DNA of 64,000 bases, taken from positions 1 to 64,000 of the forward strand of contig JADJLP010000013.1 of the NCBI GenBank assembly GCA_016710065.1. The letters are read 5' to 3'. The notes below the pieces were generated by a model. The model ran no database searches. It worked only from the letters and a program-made list of their open reading frames with translations, and had not been told where the DNA came from. Each line of letters starts with the position of its first letter. Within the stretch, counting starts at the first letter, position 1. The stretch is from Candidatus Ideonella esbjergensis. GTDB taxonomy: Bacteria > Pseudomonadota > Gammaproteobacteria > Burkholderiales > Burkholderiaceae_C. Both the position numbers and the translations under genes were made by a program. Positions 54,891 to 64,000 of the stretch are shown here, piece after piece.

Positions 54891-55853
54891 ATGAGCTTCG
54901 ATTTCGACCACGCCGTCCAGGCACCCTTTCGCATGCAGCCCGGCCTGCGGCGGCTGGCGCCTGGCGCGGTGCAACTCACACCCAACCGACTGGGCGCACG
55001 CCATCTGCGCGAGAAGCTGGCCGTGCTGTTCAATTGGGCAGACCAAGCCTTGCTGCGCGAACCCGGGTTCGACCCCGCACCGGCATTGACCGCGTTGGCC
55101 GCCCATGCGCAGGCTGAGCATCCCAGTTGCTTCCAGGTCGACGCCGAGGGCGGCTGGCATGCGGTGGCGCTGGGTTGGGCGGTCGACGCGCAGGGCGAGG
55201 TGCGCGAAGAAGGCAGCGGCTGGCCCGAGATTGGCGCCTGCCTGAACCGGCTGCCCGCCGAGTGGCGCCGGGCGGGTCTGATCGCGCTGGCCTTTGCCGA
55301 AGACTTCGCCATTGTCGACGGCAGCCGCGCCAGCCTGCCCTGGCTGGCCGTGTGCCTGCCCTCGCACTGGTCGCCACAAGACAAAATCGGCCGCCATTTC
55401 AGCGAAGTGCACCAGCCCGTGGCCGACAACGCGCTGCTGCTCAAGGCGGGCGAGCATTTGATGCGGCTGGTGAGCGGCGAGGAGCGCTGGGAGCGCTTTG
55501 TGTGGAACATCAGCCGCCATCCGCGCCTGCATACCCATCCGCAACGGGTGGACCCAAGCCCATGGAATGCTGAACTCGGTGCCGAGGCCCTGGCCGAGAA
55601 CGCCTGGTTCCGCACCGAGCGGCAAACCTTCATCCCACTGCCCCAGCACCAGCAGGCCGTGTTCACCATCCTGGTCGACAGCCGCCCCCTGCCCCAGGCC
55701 ATCACCACGGTGGCGCACGCTGAGCGTCTGCGCGACGCTGTGGCCAGCATGAGCCCGACCGTGCTGGGCTACCGCAGCCTCTCCACCGCGCAAGCCAGGC
55801 TGGTGGCCTGGCTGGATGCACGTGCCAGCGCGCTGGCCACCACCACCCCATGA
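54891..55853 (+). CDS. DUF3445 family, haem-dependent oxidative N-demethylase-like
   Basis: A 320-residue protein recognisable by its DUF3445 layout (PFRMQPGLRRLAPGAVQLTP start, SHWSPQDKIGRHFSEVHQPV centre, and WNISRHPRLHTHPQR). Members include the alpha subunit-like haem oxygenases that demethylate N-methyl groups. ATG 54891 chosen; an upstream ATG adds 21 residues. The stop overlaps the mnmC start (ATGA), implying co-translation. Confidence 0.8.
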   Translation: MSFDFDHAVQAPFRMQPGLRRLAPGAVQLTPNRLGARHLREKLAVLFNWADQALLREPGFDPAPALTALAAHAQAEHPSCFQVDAEGGWHAVALGWAVDAQGEVREEGSGWPEIGACLNRLPAEWRRAGLIALAFAEDFAIVDGSRASLPWLAVCLPSHWSPQDKIGRHFSEVHQPVADNALLLKAGEHLMRLVSGEERWERFVWNISRHPRLHTHPQRVDPSPWNAELGAEALAENAWFRTERQTFIPLPQHQQAVFTILVDSRPLPQAITTVAHAERLRDAVASMSPTVLGYRSLSTAQARLVAWLDARASALATTTP

Positions 55854-57841
55854 AGACCGCCGCGCTGGACCTTGCCAAGGTCGATTTCGACTGCGCCGAG
55901 CACGGGGGCACGCCCTATGCCCCGCGCTATGGCGACCTCTACCACGCCCGCGCCGGCGCACTGGAGCAAGCGCGGCACGTGTACCTGGCCGGCAATGGCC
56001 TGCCCTCGCGCTGGCAAGGCCGCCGGCGTTTTGTGGTGCTGGAAACCGGCTTCGGCCTGGGCAACAACTTCCTGGCCACCTGGGCCGCCTGGCGAGCAGA
56101 CCCCGCGCGCAGCGAGCAACTGGTGTTCGTCTCCATCGAGAAACACCCGCTCTCTCAGGTTGACCTGCAGCGCGCGCTGCTGAACCATGCCCACGCCGAT
56201 CTGTCTGCGCAGTTGCTGGCCCAGTGGCCTGTGCTCACGCCCGACCTGCACACACTGGAGTTCGACGGCGGCCAGGTGCGCCTGCTGCTGGCCTTGGGCG
56301 ATGTGGCCCTTTGGCGCAACGAACTGGTGGCCACGGTGGACGCCTTTTACCTCGACGGCTTTGCCCCGGCTCGCAACGCCGTGATGTGGGACGAGCGGCT
56401 GTGCAAGGCCCTGGCCCGCATGGCCGCGCCGGGCGCCACCGCAGCCACCTGGAGCGTCGCGCGCGAATTGCGCGACGGTCTTTCGGCCGCCGGCTACGCG
56501 GTTGCCCGTGCGCCAGGCTTTGGCAGCAAGCGCGACATGTGCTGCGCGCGCTTTCCGGGCGAGGGCGAGGCCGCGCGCCGCTTGCCCCCACCCCTGGGGC
56601 GAGCCCCGGTGGCCCATGCCCGCACGGCCTTGGTGATCGGTGCCGGCCTGGCCGGCGCAGCCGCCGCCCGAGCCTTGGTGCGTGAGGGCCTGCAAGTGAC
56701 CGTTCTGGAGCGGCGCGAAGCCCCGGCCCTCGAAACCTCGGGCAATCTGGCTGGCCTGTTCCATGGCGTGCTGCACCCCAACGATGGTGCCCACGCGCAA
56801 CTGCTGCGCGCCGCCGCGCTGCGCACCCAGCAACTGCTCGCCCCCACGCTGGCGCAGGCTCGCGTGCCCGGCGAGGCGCAGGGCTTGCTACGTGGCCTGT
56901 CTCCAGGCGCCGAAGCCAGCCTGGCCGCTCTGGCTGCCGCGCGGCACCTGGGCCTGCCATCCGAGTTCATCCAGGTGTTGGGCGCAGAGGCCGCGTCCGA
57001 CCTGGCCGGCCTGCCGCTGCCAGACGCGCAGTGCCTCTATGCCGGCGCCGGCTGGGTCAGCCCACCCGCTCTGGTGCGCGAATGGCTCACGTTGCCAGCC
57101 GTCACTCTGCGGTGCCACAGCGCCGTGGCACAACTGCAAGCGGTGGACGGCAGCGGTTGGCAGGCGCTGGACGCGCAAGATCAGGTGATCGCCCAGGCCG
57201 ACGTGGTGGTGCTGGCCAGCGCCCACGACACGCCGCGCTTGCTGCAGGGCCACACGGACGTGGCCCTTTGGCCGCTGCAGCGCCGCCGCGGCCAGGTAAC
57301 CCAGGTGCCGGCCAGCGTGGCCGAAGCCACCGGCCTGCCGCGCCCGCGCCTGCCCTTGGCCAGCGGCGGCTACCTGATCGCGCTGCCCGACGCCTTGGGC
57401 GGGGGGGTCTTGTGTGGCGCCACCTCTCAAGCCTGCGACGAAGACACCGCCGTCCGCGCCGATGACCATCGCCACAACCTGCGGCAGATCGACGCCCTCA
57501 TCGGCGTGCACACCGAATGGCGCGACGAGGCGGTGGCGGCATTGCAAGGCAAGGTGGGCTGGCGGCTGGCCACCGATGACCGGCTGCCCGTGGTGGGCGC
57601 CGTGCCGCTGTGCATGGCGCAGATGGCCGGGTTACGGCGGCTGGACCAGCCGCGCCATGTGCCGCGCGTGGCGGGCTTGTACGTGATGACCGCGCTGGGT
57701 TCGCGGGGGCTGACCTGGGCGGCTCTGCTGGGCGAAGCCCTGGCTGCGTGTGTCAGCGGGGCACCCGTGCCGCTCTCGGCCAGCGTGCTGGATGCCGTGG
57801 ACCCGGCGCGCTTCGTGGCGCGGGTCGCGCGGCGCCCCTGA
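55850..57841 (+). CDS. mnmC: Bifunctional tRNA-modification enzyme MnmC
   Basis: A 663-residue enzyme finishing mnm5s2U at wobble position 34. The N-terminal methyltransferase domain (VLETGFGLGNNFLATW; YLDGFAPARNAVMWD) and the C-terminal FAD-dependent oxidoreductase (ALVIGAGLAGAAAARALV; SGNLAGLFHGVLHP; ALGSRGLTWAALLGE) are both complete. It acts after MnmEG; the mnmG piece at 18615 is only a fragment. Translationally coupled to the DUF3445 gene. Confidence 0.94.
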   Translation: MKTAALDLAKVDFDCAEHGGTPYAPRYGDLYHARAGALEQARHVYLAGNGLPSRWQGRRRFVVLETGFGLGNNFLATWAAWRADPARSEQLVFVSIEKHPLSQVDLQRALLNHAHADLSAQLLAQWPVLTPDLHTLEFDGGQVRLLLALGDVALWRNELVATVDAFYLDGFAPARNAVMWDERLCKALARMAAPGATAATWSVARELRDGLSAAGYAVARAPGFGSKRDMCCARFPGEGEAARRLPPPLGRAPVAHARTALVIGAGLAGAAAARALVREGLQVTVLERREAPALETSGNLAGLFHGVLHPNDGAHAQLLRAAALRTQQLLAPTLAQARVPGEAQGLLRGLSPGAEASLAALAAARHLGLPSEFIQVLGAEAASDLAGLPLPDAQCLYAGAGWVSPPALVREWLTLPAVTLRCHSAVAQLQAVDGSGWQALDAQDQVIAQADVVVLASAHDTPRLLQGHTDVALWPLQRRRGQVTQVPASVAEATGLPRPRLPLASGGYLIALPDALGGGVLCGATSQACDEDTAVRADDHRHNLRQIDALIGVHTEWRDEAVAALQGKVGWRLATDDRLPVVGAVPLCMAQMAGLRRLDQPRHVPRVAGLYVMTALGSRGLTWAALLGEALAACVSGAPVPLSASVLDAVDPARFVARVARRP

Positions 57842-57867
57842 GTTTCAAACGCAGGGGCTGGTCAGAC

Positions 57868-58056
57868 TCAAGCGGTCGGCGGCTCGGCGGCCGGCGCATC
57901 CGATGCAGAGCCTTCCGGCGCAGCGTCGCCGTCGGATTCACCATCCTCAGGCAAAGGCGCCAAGCCAGCCGCCTTGCGCGCCGCCTTTTCTTCTTTCTTG
58001 CGTTTCTTCGCCAGTTCGCGCTGGCGCTTCTCGTACGAATAATTGGGGGTGGCCAC
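57868..58056 (-). CDS. Small highly charged conserved protein
   Basis: A 62-residue protein starting at GTG 58056 (ATPNYSYEKRQRELAKKRKK). The first half is a Lys/Glu-rich helix and the second half is an acidic Ala/Glu/Pro tail. The N-terminus PNYSYEKRQRELAKK recurs in small betaproteobacterial proteins (from memory); no function is known. The ATG upstream at 58086 would add ten residues unlike the family. Confidence 0.65.
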   Translation of the reverse strand: MATPNYSYEKRQRELAKKRKKEEKAARKAAGLAPLPEDGESDGDAAPEGSASDAPAAEPPTA

Positions 58057-58130
58057 GTCTGTCCTTTGCGATGAAATGTGCGTCAACCGGCTGCAGGCAC
58101 TGCAAACCGGCTCTGGTGCGACGATACACC

Positions 58131-58154
58131 CGCATCATGCCCGGGCATGATGCG
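58131..58154. repeat. 24-bp perfect palindrome downstream of rpiA
   Basis: cgcatcatgccc followed immediately by its exact complement. It lies 9 bases past the rpiA stop and 75 bases before the small-protein start. No T-tract follows, so it may be a protein-binding site or a weak terminator. Confidence 0.7.
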
Positions 58155-58162
58155 ACCAACGG

Positions 58163-58825
58163 TCAGAAGCTCAGCGTCTTCACGCCCTGCGCCGTGCCCA
58201 GCAGACAGACCTTGGCGCGGTGGCGGCCAAAGATGCCCACGGTCACCACACCGGGCCACTGGTTCACTTCGGCCTCCATGGCCAGCGGCTCGTTGATCTT
58301 CAGCCCCCGCACATCAACAATGACATTGCCGTTGTCGGTCACCAGGCCGGCGCGCACCGTGGCCGCACCGCCATAGGCCTGGGCAAAGCGGCGCATCACC
58401 TGGGCTGCGGCCATGGGGATCACCTCTACCGGCAGCGGGAATTGGCCCATCACCTCCACCAGCTTGGATTCGTCGGCGATACACACAAAGTGCTCGGCCA
58501 GGTCGGCCACGATTTTCTCGCGGGTCAGCGCGGCGCCGCCGCCCTTGATCATGCAGCCCGAGTGGTCAATCTCGTCGGCGCCGTCGATGTAGACCGGGAT
58601 GCTCTGCACCTGATTGGCGTCCAGCACCGTGATGCCATGCGCCTGCAGGCGCTCGGTGCTCTTGACCGAGCTGGACACCGCGCCGGCGATCTGCCCCTTC
58701 ATTGTGGCCAGCGCGTCGATGAAGCAGTTCACCGTGGAGCCGGTGCCCACGCCCACCACCGTGCCGGGTACCACATAGGCCAGCGCCGCCTGCCCCACCA
58801 GGGCCTTGAGTTCGTCTTGAGTCAT
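58163..58825 (-). CDS. rpiA: Ribose-5-phosphate isomerase A
   Basis: A 220-residue enzyme interconverting ribose-5-phosphate and ribulose-5-phosphate. Signatures are VGVGTGSTVNCFIDAL, YIDGADEIDHSGCMIKGGGA (catalytic Asp and Lys region) and ALTREKIVA (catalytic Glu). ATG 58825 gives MTQDELKALVG. Divergent from pyrD across 78 bases. Confidence 0.95.
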   Translation of the reverse strand: MTQDELKALVGQAALAYVVPGTVVGVGTGSTVNCFIDALATMKGQIAGAVSSSVKSTERLQAHGITVLDANQVQSIPVYIDGADEIDHSGCMIKGGGAALTREKIVADLAEHFVCIADESKLVEVMGQFPLPVEVIPMAAAQVMRRFAQAYGGAATVRAGLVTDNGNVIVDVRGLKINEPLAMEAEVNQWPGVVTVGIFGRHRAKVCLLGTAQGVKTLSF

Positions 58826-58903
58826 GGGCGAATTATCGCCGCGACTCACTGCCCGGCTCGGGCCGGCCTGAGACAATTGCAGCCAAGACACACAACACAC
58901 ACC

Positions 58904-59944
58904 ATGGCCCTCGTTCCCTACGCCCTAGCCCGCCCCGTGCTCTTTGGCATGGACCCCGAAGCCGCCCACGAGCTGACCCTGCACCGCATGGCCAAGCTGC
59001 AGAACACGCCGGCGCAGATCCTGTGGTCGCAGCCACGCGTGGCCGACCCCGTCACCGTGGCCGGGCTGAAGTTTCCCAACCGCGTGGGCCTGGCCGCCGG
59101 ACTGGACAAGAACGGCCGCTGCATCGACGGCCTGGGCGCCATGGGCTTTGGCTTCATCGAGGTGGGCACGGTCACGCCCAAGCCCCAACCGGGCAACCCC
59201 AAACCGCGCATCTTTCGCCTGCCCCAGCAGAACGCGCTGATCAACCGCCTGGGCTTCAACAACGAAGGTCTGGATGCGTTTCTGGCCAATGTGCAGCGCG
59301 CCACCAGCTTCCGCCAGGCGGGCGGCGTTCTGGGCCTGAACATCGGCAAGAACGCCGCCACGCCGATCGAGAACGCGGTGGACGACTATTTGATCGGCCT
59401 GGCCGGCGTGTACCCGCATGCCGACTACGTGACCGTCAACATCTCCAGCCCCAACACCAAGAACCTGCGCGCACTGCAAAGCGACGAAGCGCTGGACGCA
59501 TTGCTGGGCGCGCTGGTGCAACGCAAGCAGGCGCTGGCCGCCGAGCATGGCAAGACGGTGCCCATGTTCCTGAAGATCGCGCCCGACCTGAACGGCGACC
59601 AGATCCGCGTGATCGCCGCCACGCTTCAAAAGCATGGCGTGGACGGCGTGATCGCCACCAACACCACGCTCAGCCGCGAGGCTGTGCAGGGGCTGGAACA
59701 TGCCGACGAGGCCGGCGGCCTCTCGGGCGCGCCAGTGCTGGCGCCCAGCAACGTGGTGATTCGCGCGCTGCGCAGCGAACTGGGCAGCGCCTTTCCCATC
59801 ATTGGCGCAGGCGGCGTGCTGAGCGGTGCCGATGCGCAGACCAAGATCGCGGCCGGGGCGGATCTGGTGCAGGTCTACACCGGGCTCATCTACCGTGGCT
59901 CGGCCTTGGTGCCCGAGGTGGCCAAGGCACTGGCCAAAGCCTGA
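58904..59944 (+). CDS. pyrD: Dihydroorotate dehydrogenase (quinone), class 2
   Basis: A 346-residue FMN enzyme of pyrimidine synthesis. The N-terminal membrane-association helix comes first, then VGLAAGLDKNGRCIDGLGAM, the catalytic-Ser segment VNISSPNTKNLR, and the FMN phosphate site IIGAGGVLSGADAQTKIAAG. Class 2 enzymes pass electrons to ubiquinone at the inner membrane. Convergent with parC over a 162-base gap containing a hairpin. Confidence 0.96.
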   Translation: MALVPYALARPVLFGMDPEAAHELTLHRMAKLQNTPAQILWSQPRVADPVTVAGLKFPNRVGLAAGLDKNGRCIDGLGAMGFGFIEVGTVTPKPQPGNPKPRIFRLPQQNALINRLGFNNEGLDAFLANVQRATSFRQAGGVLGLNIGKNAATPIENAVDDYLIGLAGVYPHADYVTVNISSPNTKNLRALQSDEALDALLGALVQRKQALAAEHGKTVPMFLKIAPDLNGDQIRVIAATLQKHGVDGVIATNTTLSREAVQGLEHADEAGGLSGAPVLAPSNVVIRALRSELGSAFPIIGAGGVLSGADAQTKIAAGADLVQVYTGLIYRGSALVPEVAKALAKA

Positions 59945-60010
59945 TAACGACTGCGAGTACCCGAAGTCGTCCTCGGCGCTTTGCAGCCAGTCATTTTCCA
60001 CGGCACCACC

Positions 60011-60059
60011 GTCATTCCCGCCTTCTCGGGAATGACGAGGTGAGGGTGCGGGAATGACG
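60011..60059. repeat. REP-like hairpin between convergent pyrD and parC
   Basis: gtcattcccg and cgggaatgac form a perfect 10-bp stem with a 6-base loop (60011-60036). A third copy, gcgggaatgac, follows at 60049-60059. It could end transcription from both sides. Confidence 0.65.
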
Positions 60060-60106
60060 GCAATGTGGTCACCATGGTCTGCTGCTGTGCGCGGCAGCCC
60101 TCAAAC

Positions 60107-62434
60107 TCAGCCCGCCACCACCCGCGCCACCTTCATCACACCCTCCACCTTGTGTCCCTTGCGGGCGCGCTTGCCCACATGGCTTGCCAGGGTGGTGCCC
60201 TTCACGGGTTCGTCCTTGTCCTTGCCGCCACGGCCGGTGCCCAAAACGCGCACCGCGTCGGCGAAGGCGGTCACCGAAATCAACGGGTCTTTGGCGTCCA
60301 CGTCCATCAGCGTCAGGCCGCGGCCGCCGTTGCTCTGCAGCTTCAGCTCCGACATAGGGAACACCAACAGCCGCCCGCCCATGGCCAGACAGGCCACATT
60401 GCTTTGCGCCGGCAGCACAGCCACCGGCGGCAGCAGTTTGTCGGCAGCCTCCAGTGTGAGGAAGCTCTTGCCGGCCTTCTGGCGGCTGTTCATGTCGCCC
60501 AACCGGGCCAGCAGGCCGAAGCCACCGGTGTTGGCCAGCAGCAGGGTTTGCTCGGCGGCACCGGCAAAGTAGTGAGCCACTTGGGTACCCGTCTCCAGGT
60601 CGATCAGGCTGGTGATGGGCTGGCCATCGCCACGCCCACCGGGCAGCAGCGACACCGCCACGCTGTACACGCGCCCGCCTGAGCCGAAGGCGTAGAGGTT
60701 GTCCACGCTGCGGCATTGGAAGGTGCCGTACAGGCCATCGCCCGCCTTGAAGGCCAGCGCATTGGCGCCCACCTCGTGGCCTTTGAGCGCACGCGCCCAG
60801 CCCTTCAAGCTGATGACAACGGTGACCGGCTCATCGACGATCTTCACCTCGGCCACCGCGCGCTTCTCAGCCTGGATCAGCGTGCGGCGGTCGTCGCCAT
60901 GCTGCTTGGCGTCGGTCTCGATCTCCTTGATCAGCGTGCGCTTCAGGGCCGCCGGGCTGCCCAGGATTTCTTCGAGCTTCTGCTGGTCTTCACGCAGGCC
61001 CTTCAGCTCCTGCTCGATCTTGATCGCTTCCAGGCGTGCCAGCTGGCGCAGGCGGATTTCAAGGATGTCCTCAGCCTGTTTGTCGCTGAGCTGGAAGCGG
61101 GCTATCAGCGCCGGCTTGGGCTCGTCGGCATTGCGGATGATGCGGATGACTTCGTCGATGTTCAGCAGCACCAGCATCCGGCCTTCCAGCACGTGGATGC
61201 GGTCCAGCACCTTCTGCAGGCGGAACTGCGTGCGCCGCTGCACCGTGGTCTGGCGGAAGCTCACCCACTCGCCCAGCATCTGGCGCAGGCTCTTCTGCGT
61301 GGGCCGACCGTCCAGGCCCACCATGGTGAGGTTGATGGGCGCGCTGGTCTCCAGGCTGGTGTGGGCCAGCAGCGTGGTGATCAGCTCTTGCTGCTCCACC
61401 GTGCGGCTCTTGGGCTCGAACACCAGGCGCACCGGGGCATCCTTGCTCGATTCGTCGCGCACGGCGTCCAGCACCGCCAGCACCGCGGCCTTGAGCTGCA
61501 CCTGCTCTGCCGTGAGCGCCTTCTTGCCGGTCTTGACCTTGGGGTTGGTCAGCTCTTCAATTTCTTCCAGCACGCGCTGCGAACTGCAGCCCGGCGGCAA
61601 CTCGTTCACCACCAGTTGCCACTGGCCGCGCGCCAGGTCTTCGATCTTCCAGCGCGCTCGCACCTTCAGGCTGCCGCGCCCGCTGGCGTAGGCGTCACGG
61701 ATGTCGGCGTCGCTGGAGATGATCTGGCCGCCGCCTGGGTAGTCGGGCCCGGGCAGCAAGTTGAAGAACTCGTCGTCGCTGAGCTTGTCGTTGCGGATCA
61801 AGGCCACGGCGGCGGCGGCCACCTCGCGCAGGTTGTGGCTGGGGATCTCGGTGGCCAGGCCCACGGCGATGCCGCTGGCGCCGTTCAGCAGCACGAACGG
61901 CAAGCGTGCGGGCAGCAGGCGCGGCTCTTCGAACGAACCGTCGTAGTTGGGCACGAAATCCACCGTGCCTTCGTCCAGCTCATCGAGCAGCAGTCGCGCG
62001 ATGGGGGCCAAGCGGGCCTCGGTGTAGCGCATCGCGGCGGCGCCATCACCGTCGCGGCTGCCGAAATTTCCCTGGCCGTCGATCAGCGGGTAGCGCAGCG
62101 CGAAGTCTTGCGCCATGCGCACCATGGCGTCGTAGGCCGCCGTGTCGCCATGCGGGTGGAACTTGCCCAGCACATCGCCCACCACGCGCGCGCTCTTGAC
62201 CGGCTTGGGCGCGCCGGCCGAGCCGCCAAAGCCCAGGCCCATGCGCTGCATGCTGTAGAGAATGCGCCGCTGCACCGGCTTGGCGCCGTCGCACACATCG
62301 GGCAGCGCGCGGCCCTTGACCACGCTGAGCGCGTATTCCAGATACGCGCGTTCGGCGTAGTGGGCCAAGGTGATGGCGTTATCACTGGGGCCGCCGCCGT
62401 CGGGCGCGGAGAAGGAAAGAGTGGTTTGTTCCAT
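60107..62434 (-). CDS. parC: DNA topoisomerase IV subunit A
   Basis: A 775-residue type II topoisomerase subunit: ALPDVCDGAKPVQRRILYSM start region, quinolone-determining segment HPHGDTAAYDAMVRMAQDF, catalytic Tyr in AAMRYTEARL, and a C-terminal beta-pinwheel. ParC cleaves and passes DNA to decatenate chromosomes, with ParE as partner encoded upstream beyond a lytic transglycosylase gene. Intact. Confidence 0.95.
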   Translation of the reverse strand: MEQTTLSFSAPDGGGPSDNAITLAHYAERAYLEYALSVVKGRALPDVCDGAKPVQRRILYSMQRMGLGFGGSAGAPKPVKSARVVGDVLGKFHPHGDTAAYDAMVRMAQDFALRYPLIDGQGNFGSRDGDGAAAMRYTEARLAPIARLLLDELDEGTVDFVPNYDGSFEEPRLLPARLPFVLLNGASGIAVGLATEIPSHNLREVAAAAVALIRNDKLSDDEFFNLLPGPDYPGGGQIISSDADIRDAYASGRGSLKVRARWKIEDLARGQWQLVVNELPPGCSSQRVLEEIEELTNPKVKTGKKALTAEQVQLKAAVLAVLDAVRDESSKDAPVRLVFEPKSRTVEQQELITTLLAHTSLETSAPINLTMVGLDGRPTQKSLRQMLGEWVSFRQTTVQRRTQFRLQKVLDRIHVLEGRMLVLLNIDEVIRIIRNADEPKPALIARFQLSDKQAEDILEIRLRQLARLEAIKIEQELKGLREDQQKLEEILGSPAALKRTLIKEIETDAKQHGDDRRTLIQAEKRAVAEVKIVDEPVTVVISLKGWARALKGHEVGANALAFKAGDGLYGTFQCRSVDNLYAFGSGGRVYSVAVSLLPGGRGDGQPITSLIDLETGTQVAHYFAGAAEQTLLLANTGGFGLLARLGDMNSRQKAGKSFLTLEAADKLLPPVAVLPAQSNVACLAMGGRLLVFPMSELKLQSNGGRGLTLMDVDAKDPLISVTAFADAVRVLGTGRGGKDKDEPVKGTTLASHVGKRARKGHKVEGVMKVARVVAG

Positions 62435-62463
62435 GGTTCAGTTCAAGCCGGTGGGCCAGCGCT

Positions 62464-63204
62464 TCAGCGCAGCGCCACCGAAGGCGGTGCGTCTTGCCGC
62501 ACCAGGGTCAATTCACGGGCCCGGCTTTGCTGGCGTTGCTGCAGCAGGGCCCAGTAAAGCTCCAGCACCATGTGCACATGGGCCTGGGTCTCGGCAATGC
62601 GGGGCAGCTTGCCGCCAGCCTTGCGCACCGTGCCTTCGCCGGCGTTCCAGGCGGCCAGGGCCACGGCGATGCTGCCGTAGCGGCGGGTCAGGTCGGCCAG
62701 CATGCGCGCACCGGTCATCACGTTCAGGCTGGGGTTGCGCAGGTGTTCGTCCACGGGCCGCGCGGCCAGCTCGGCCTTGGTGGCATACCGCAGCCCGGTA
62801 TCAGGCGTGATCTGCATCAGGCCGATGGCGCCGGCGGGCGACACCAGGTTGCGCTGGTAGCCCGACTCCACAGTGATGATGGCCTTGAGCAATTCGGCGT
62901 CCACCCCGGTGGCCTGTTCGGCCTTGCGCAGCACGGGCTGCAGGGCCTTGACCTCGGGGGCGAATTCAAGCCAGGTCAGCAGGGTGCTGCGGTGGTGGGC
63001 CTTGCCGGGGACCTGGCCGGTCTCGTCGCCCCGCTCGCGCAACACGGGCTGGTAGCGGGCATCGGGCCGCTGGTACGAGAGGTGGGCCACGCCAGCGCCG
63101 TCCACATAGCCGTACAGCGTGGGCGATTGCGCTTGGCCTGGCGAGCACCAGATCAGCAGGGTGGCCAGACAAAGCCGGGCCAGGAAGGTGTGGCGACGCG
63201 ACAC
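62464..63204 (-). CDS. Lytic transglycosylase (SLT domain)
   Basis: A 246-residue exported protein. A signal peptide (LARLCLATLLIWCSPGQAQ) and a short N-terminal DUF4124-like stretch (LYGYVDGAGVAHLSYQRP) precede an SLT domain: catalytic Glu in AIITVESGY, then GAIGLMQITPDTG and ALAAWNAGEGTVRK. It cleaves peptidoglycan glycan strands to anhydro ends in the periplasm. It sits between parE and parC, 29 and 11 bases away, so the three are probably one operon. Confidence 0.9.
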   Translation of the reverse strand: MSRRHTFLARLCLATLLIWCSPGQAQSPTLYGYVDGAGVAHLSYQRPDARYQPVLRERGDETGQVPGKAHHRSTLLTWLEFAPEVKALQPVLRKAEQATGVDAELLKAIITVESGYQRNLVSPAGAIGLMQITPDTGLRYATKAELAARPVDEHLRNPSLNVMTGARMLADLTRRYGSIAVALAAWNAGEGTVRKAGGKLPRIAETQAHVHMVLELYWALLQQRQQSRARELTLVRQDAPPSVALR

Positions 63205-63215
63205 GACCAGAAACC

Positions 63216-64000
<785 letters not shown>

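Noticed and set aside
62094..62200. Thr in place of Ser in the ParC quinolone-determining segment (HPHGDT) as a resistance mutation
   Set aside because: A Thr at this position may be natural in betaproteobacterial ParC, and the sequence alone gives no evidence of selected resistance.
60716..62557. Open frame of 613 codons opposite parC
   Set aside because: Shadow; parC is intact with catalytic residues on the minus strand.

Overview
The window reads as a chromosomal stretch of a betaproteobacterium of the family Comamonadaceae (Acidovorax or Hydrogenophaga type; inference from gene content and order). It is the decayed distal end of an integrative conjugative element (ICE) that sits against a tRNA-His gene, next to intact housekeeping DNA. 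Roughly the first 46 kb are accessory and heavily broken. The last 18 kb are ordinary, intact, high-GC core genes.

Layout. 1-4362: an IS91-type transposase gene split by a degenerate recombinase-in-trio (RIT) element with visible terminal inverted repeats. 5036-12412: the end of an F-type conjugation operon (traN, a small secreted protein, traF, traH, traG); this traG copy is cut short. 12422-41395: about 29 kb of mosaic DNA made mostly of gene fragments. It includes a frameshifted hydrolase, pieces of an opine dehydrogenase, hipA, mnmG, ubiG, an amidase, an epimerase, umuC and aceF, and an intact Comamonadaceae block (FMN reductase, membrane protein, sterol desaturase, LysR). It also carries a Pseudomonas-like mupP/yciK block with an alkylsulfatase, a lower-GC glycyl-radical-enzyme pair, and lpdA. 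Five copies of one IS91-like element (A to E), one unrelated intact IS91-like element (F) and one IS1595-family element punctuate it. 41397-46075: a second traG copy, a small membrane protein and the ICE integrase. 46076-64000: tRNA-His, ppiD, tRNA-Val, hupB, an EamA transporter, pgsA, a lipoprotein, uvrC, earP-efp, a DUF3445 gene, mnmC, rpiA, pyrD, parC, a lytic transglycosylase and the 3' part of parE.

How it fits together. The two traG copies are direct repeats of about 2 kb flanking the 29-kb mosaic. Copy 1 has a sound 5' part but lacks its 3' end; copy 2 has the 3' end but a +1 frameshift near codon 125. Recombination between them would delete the mosaic and could rebuild one full 924-residue TraG. 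The simplest reading is Campbell-type integration of a circle carrying a traG fragment into a resident traG (inference). The IS91-like copies share one exact right end, and copy B carries the 3' end and terminator of lpdA, as expected from one-ended rolling-circle transposition. Two copies start directly on a perfect CTGT-N8-ACAG LexA-type palindrome, and the IS1595 element splits the same kind of palindrome in front of umuD.

Caution: many accessory frameshifts are single-base changes in short homopolymers, and repeated IS copies are classic misassembly points, so read-level confirmation matters for the accessory part.
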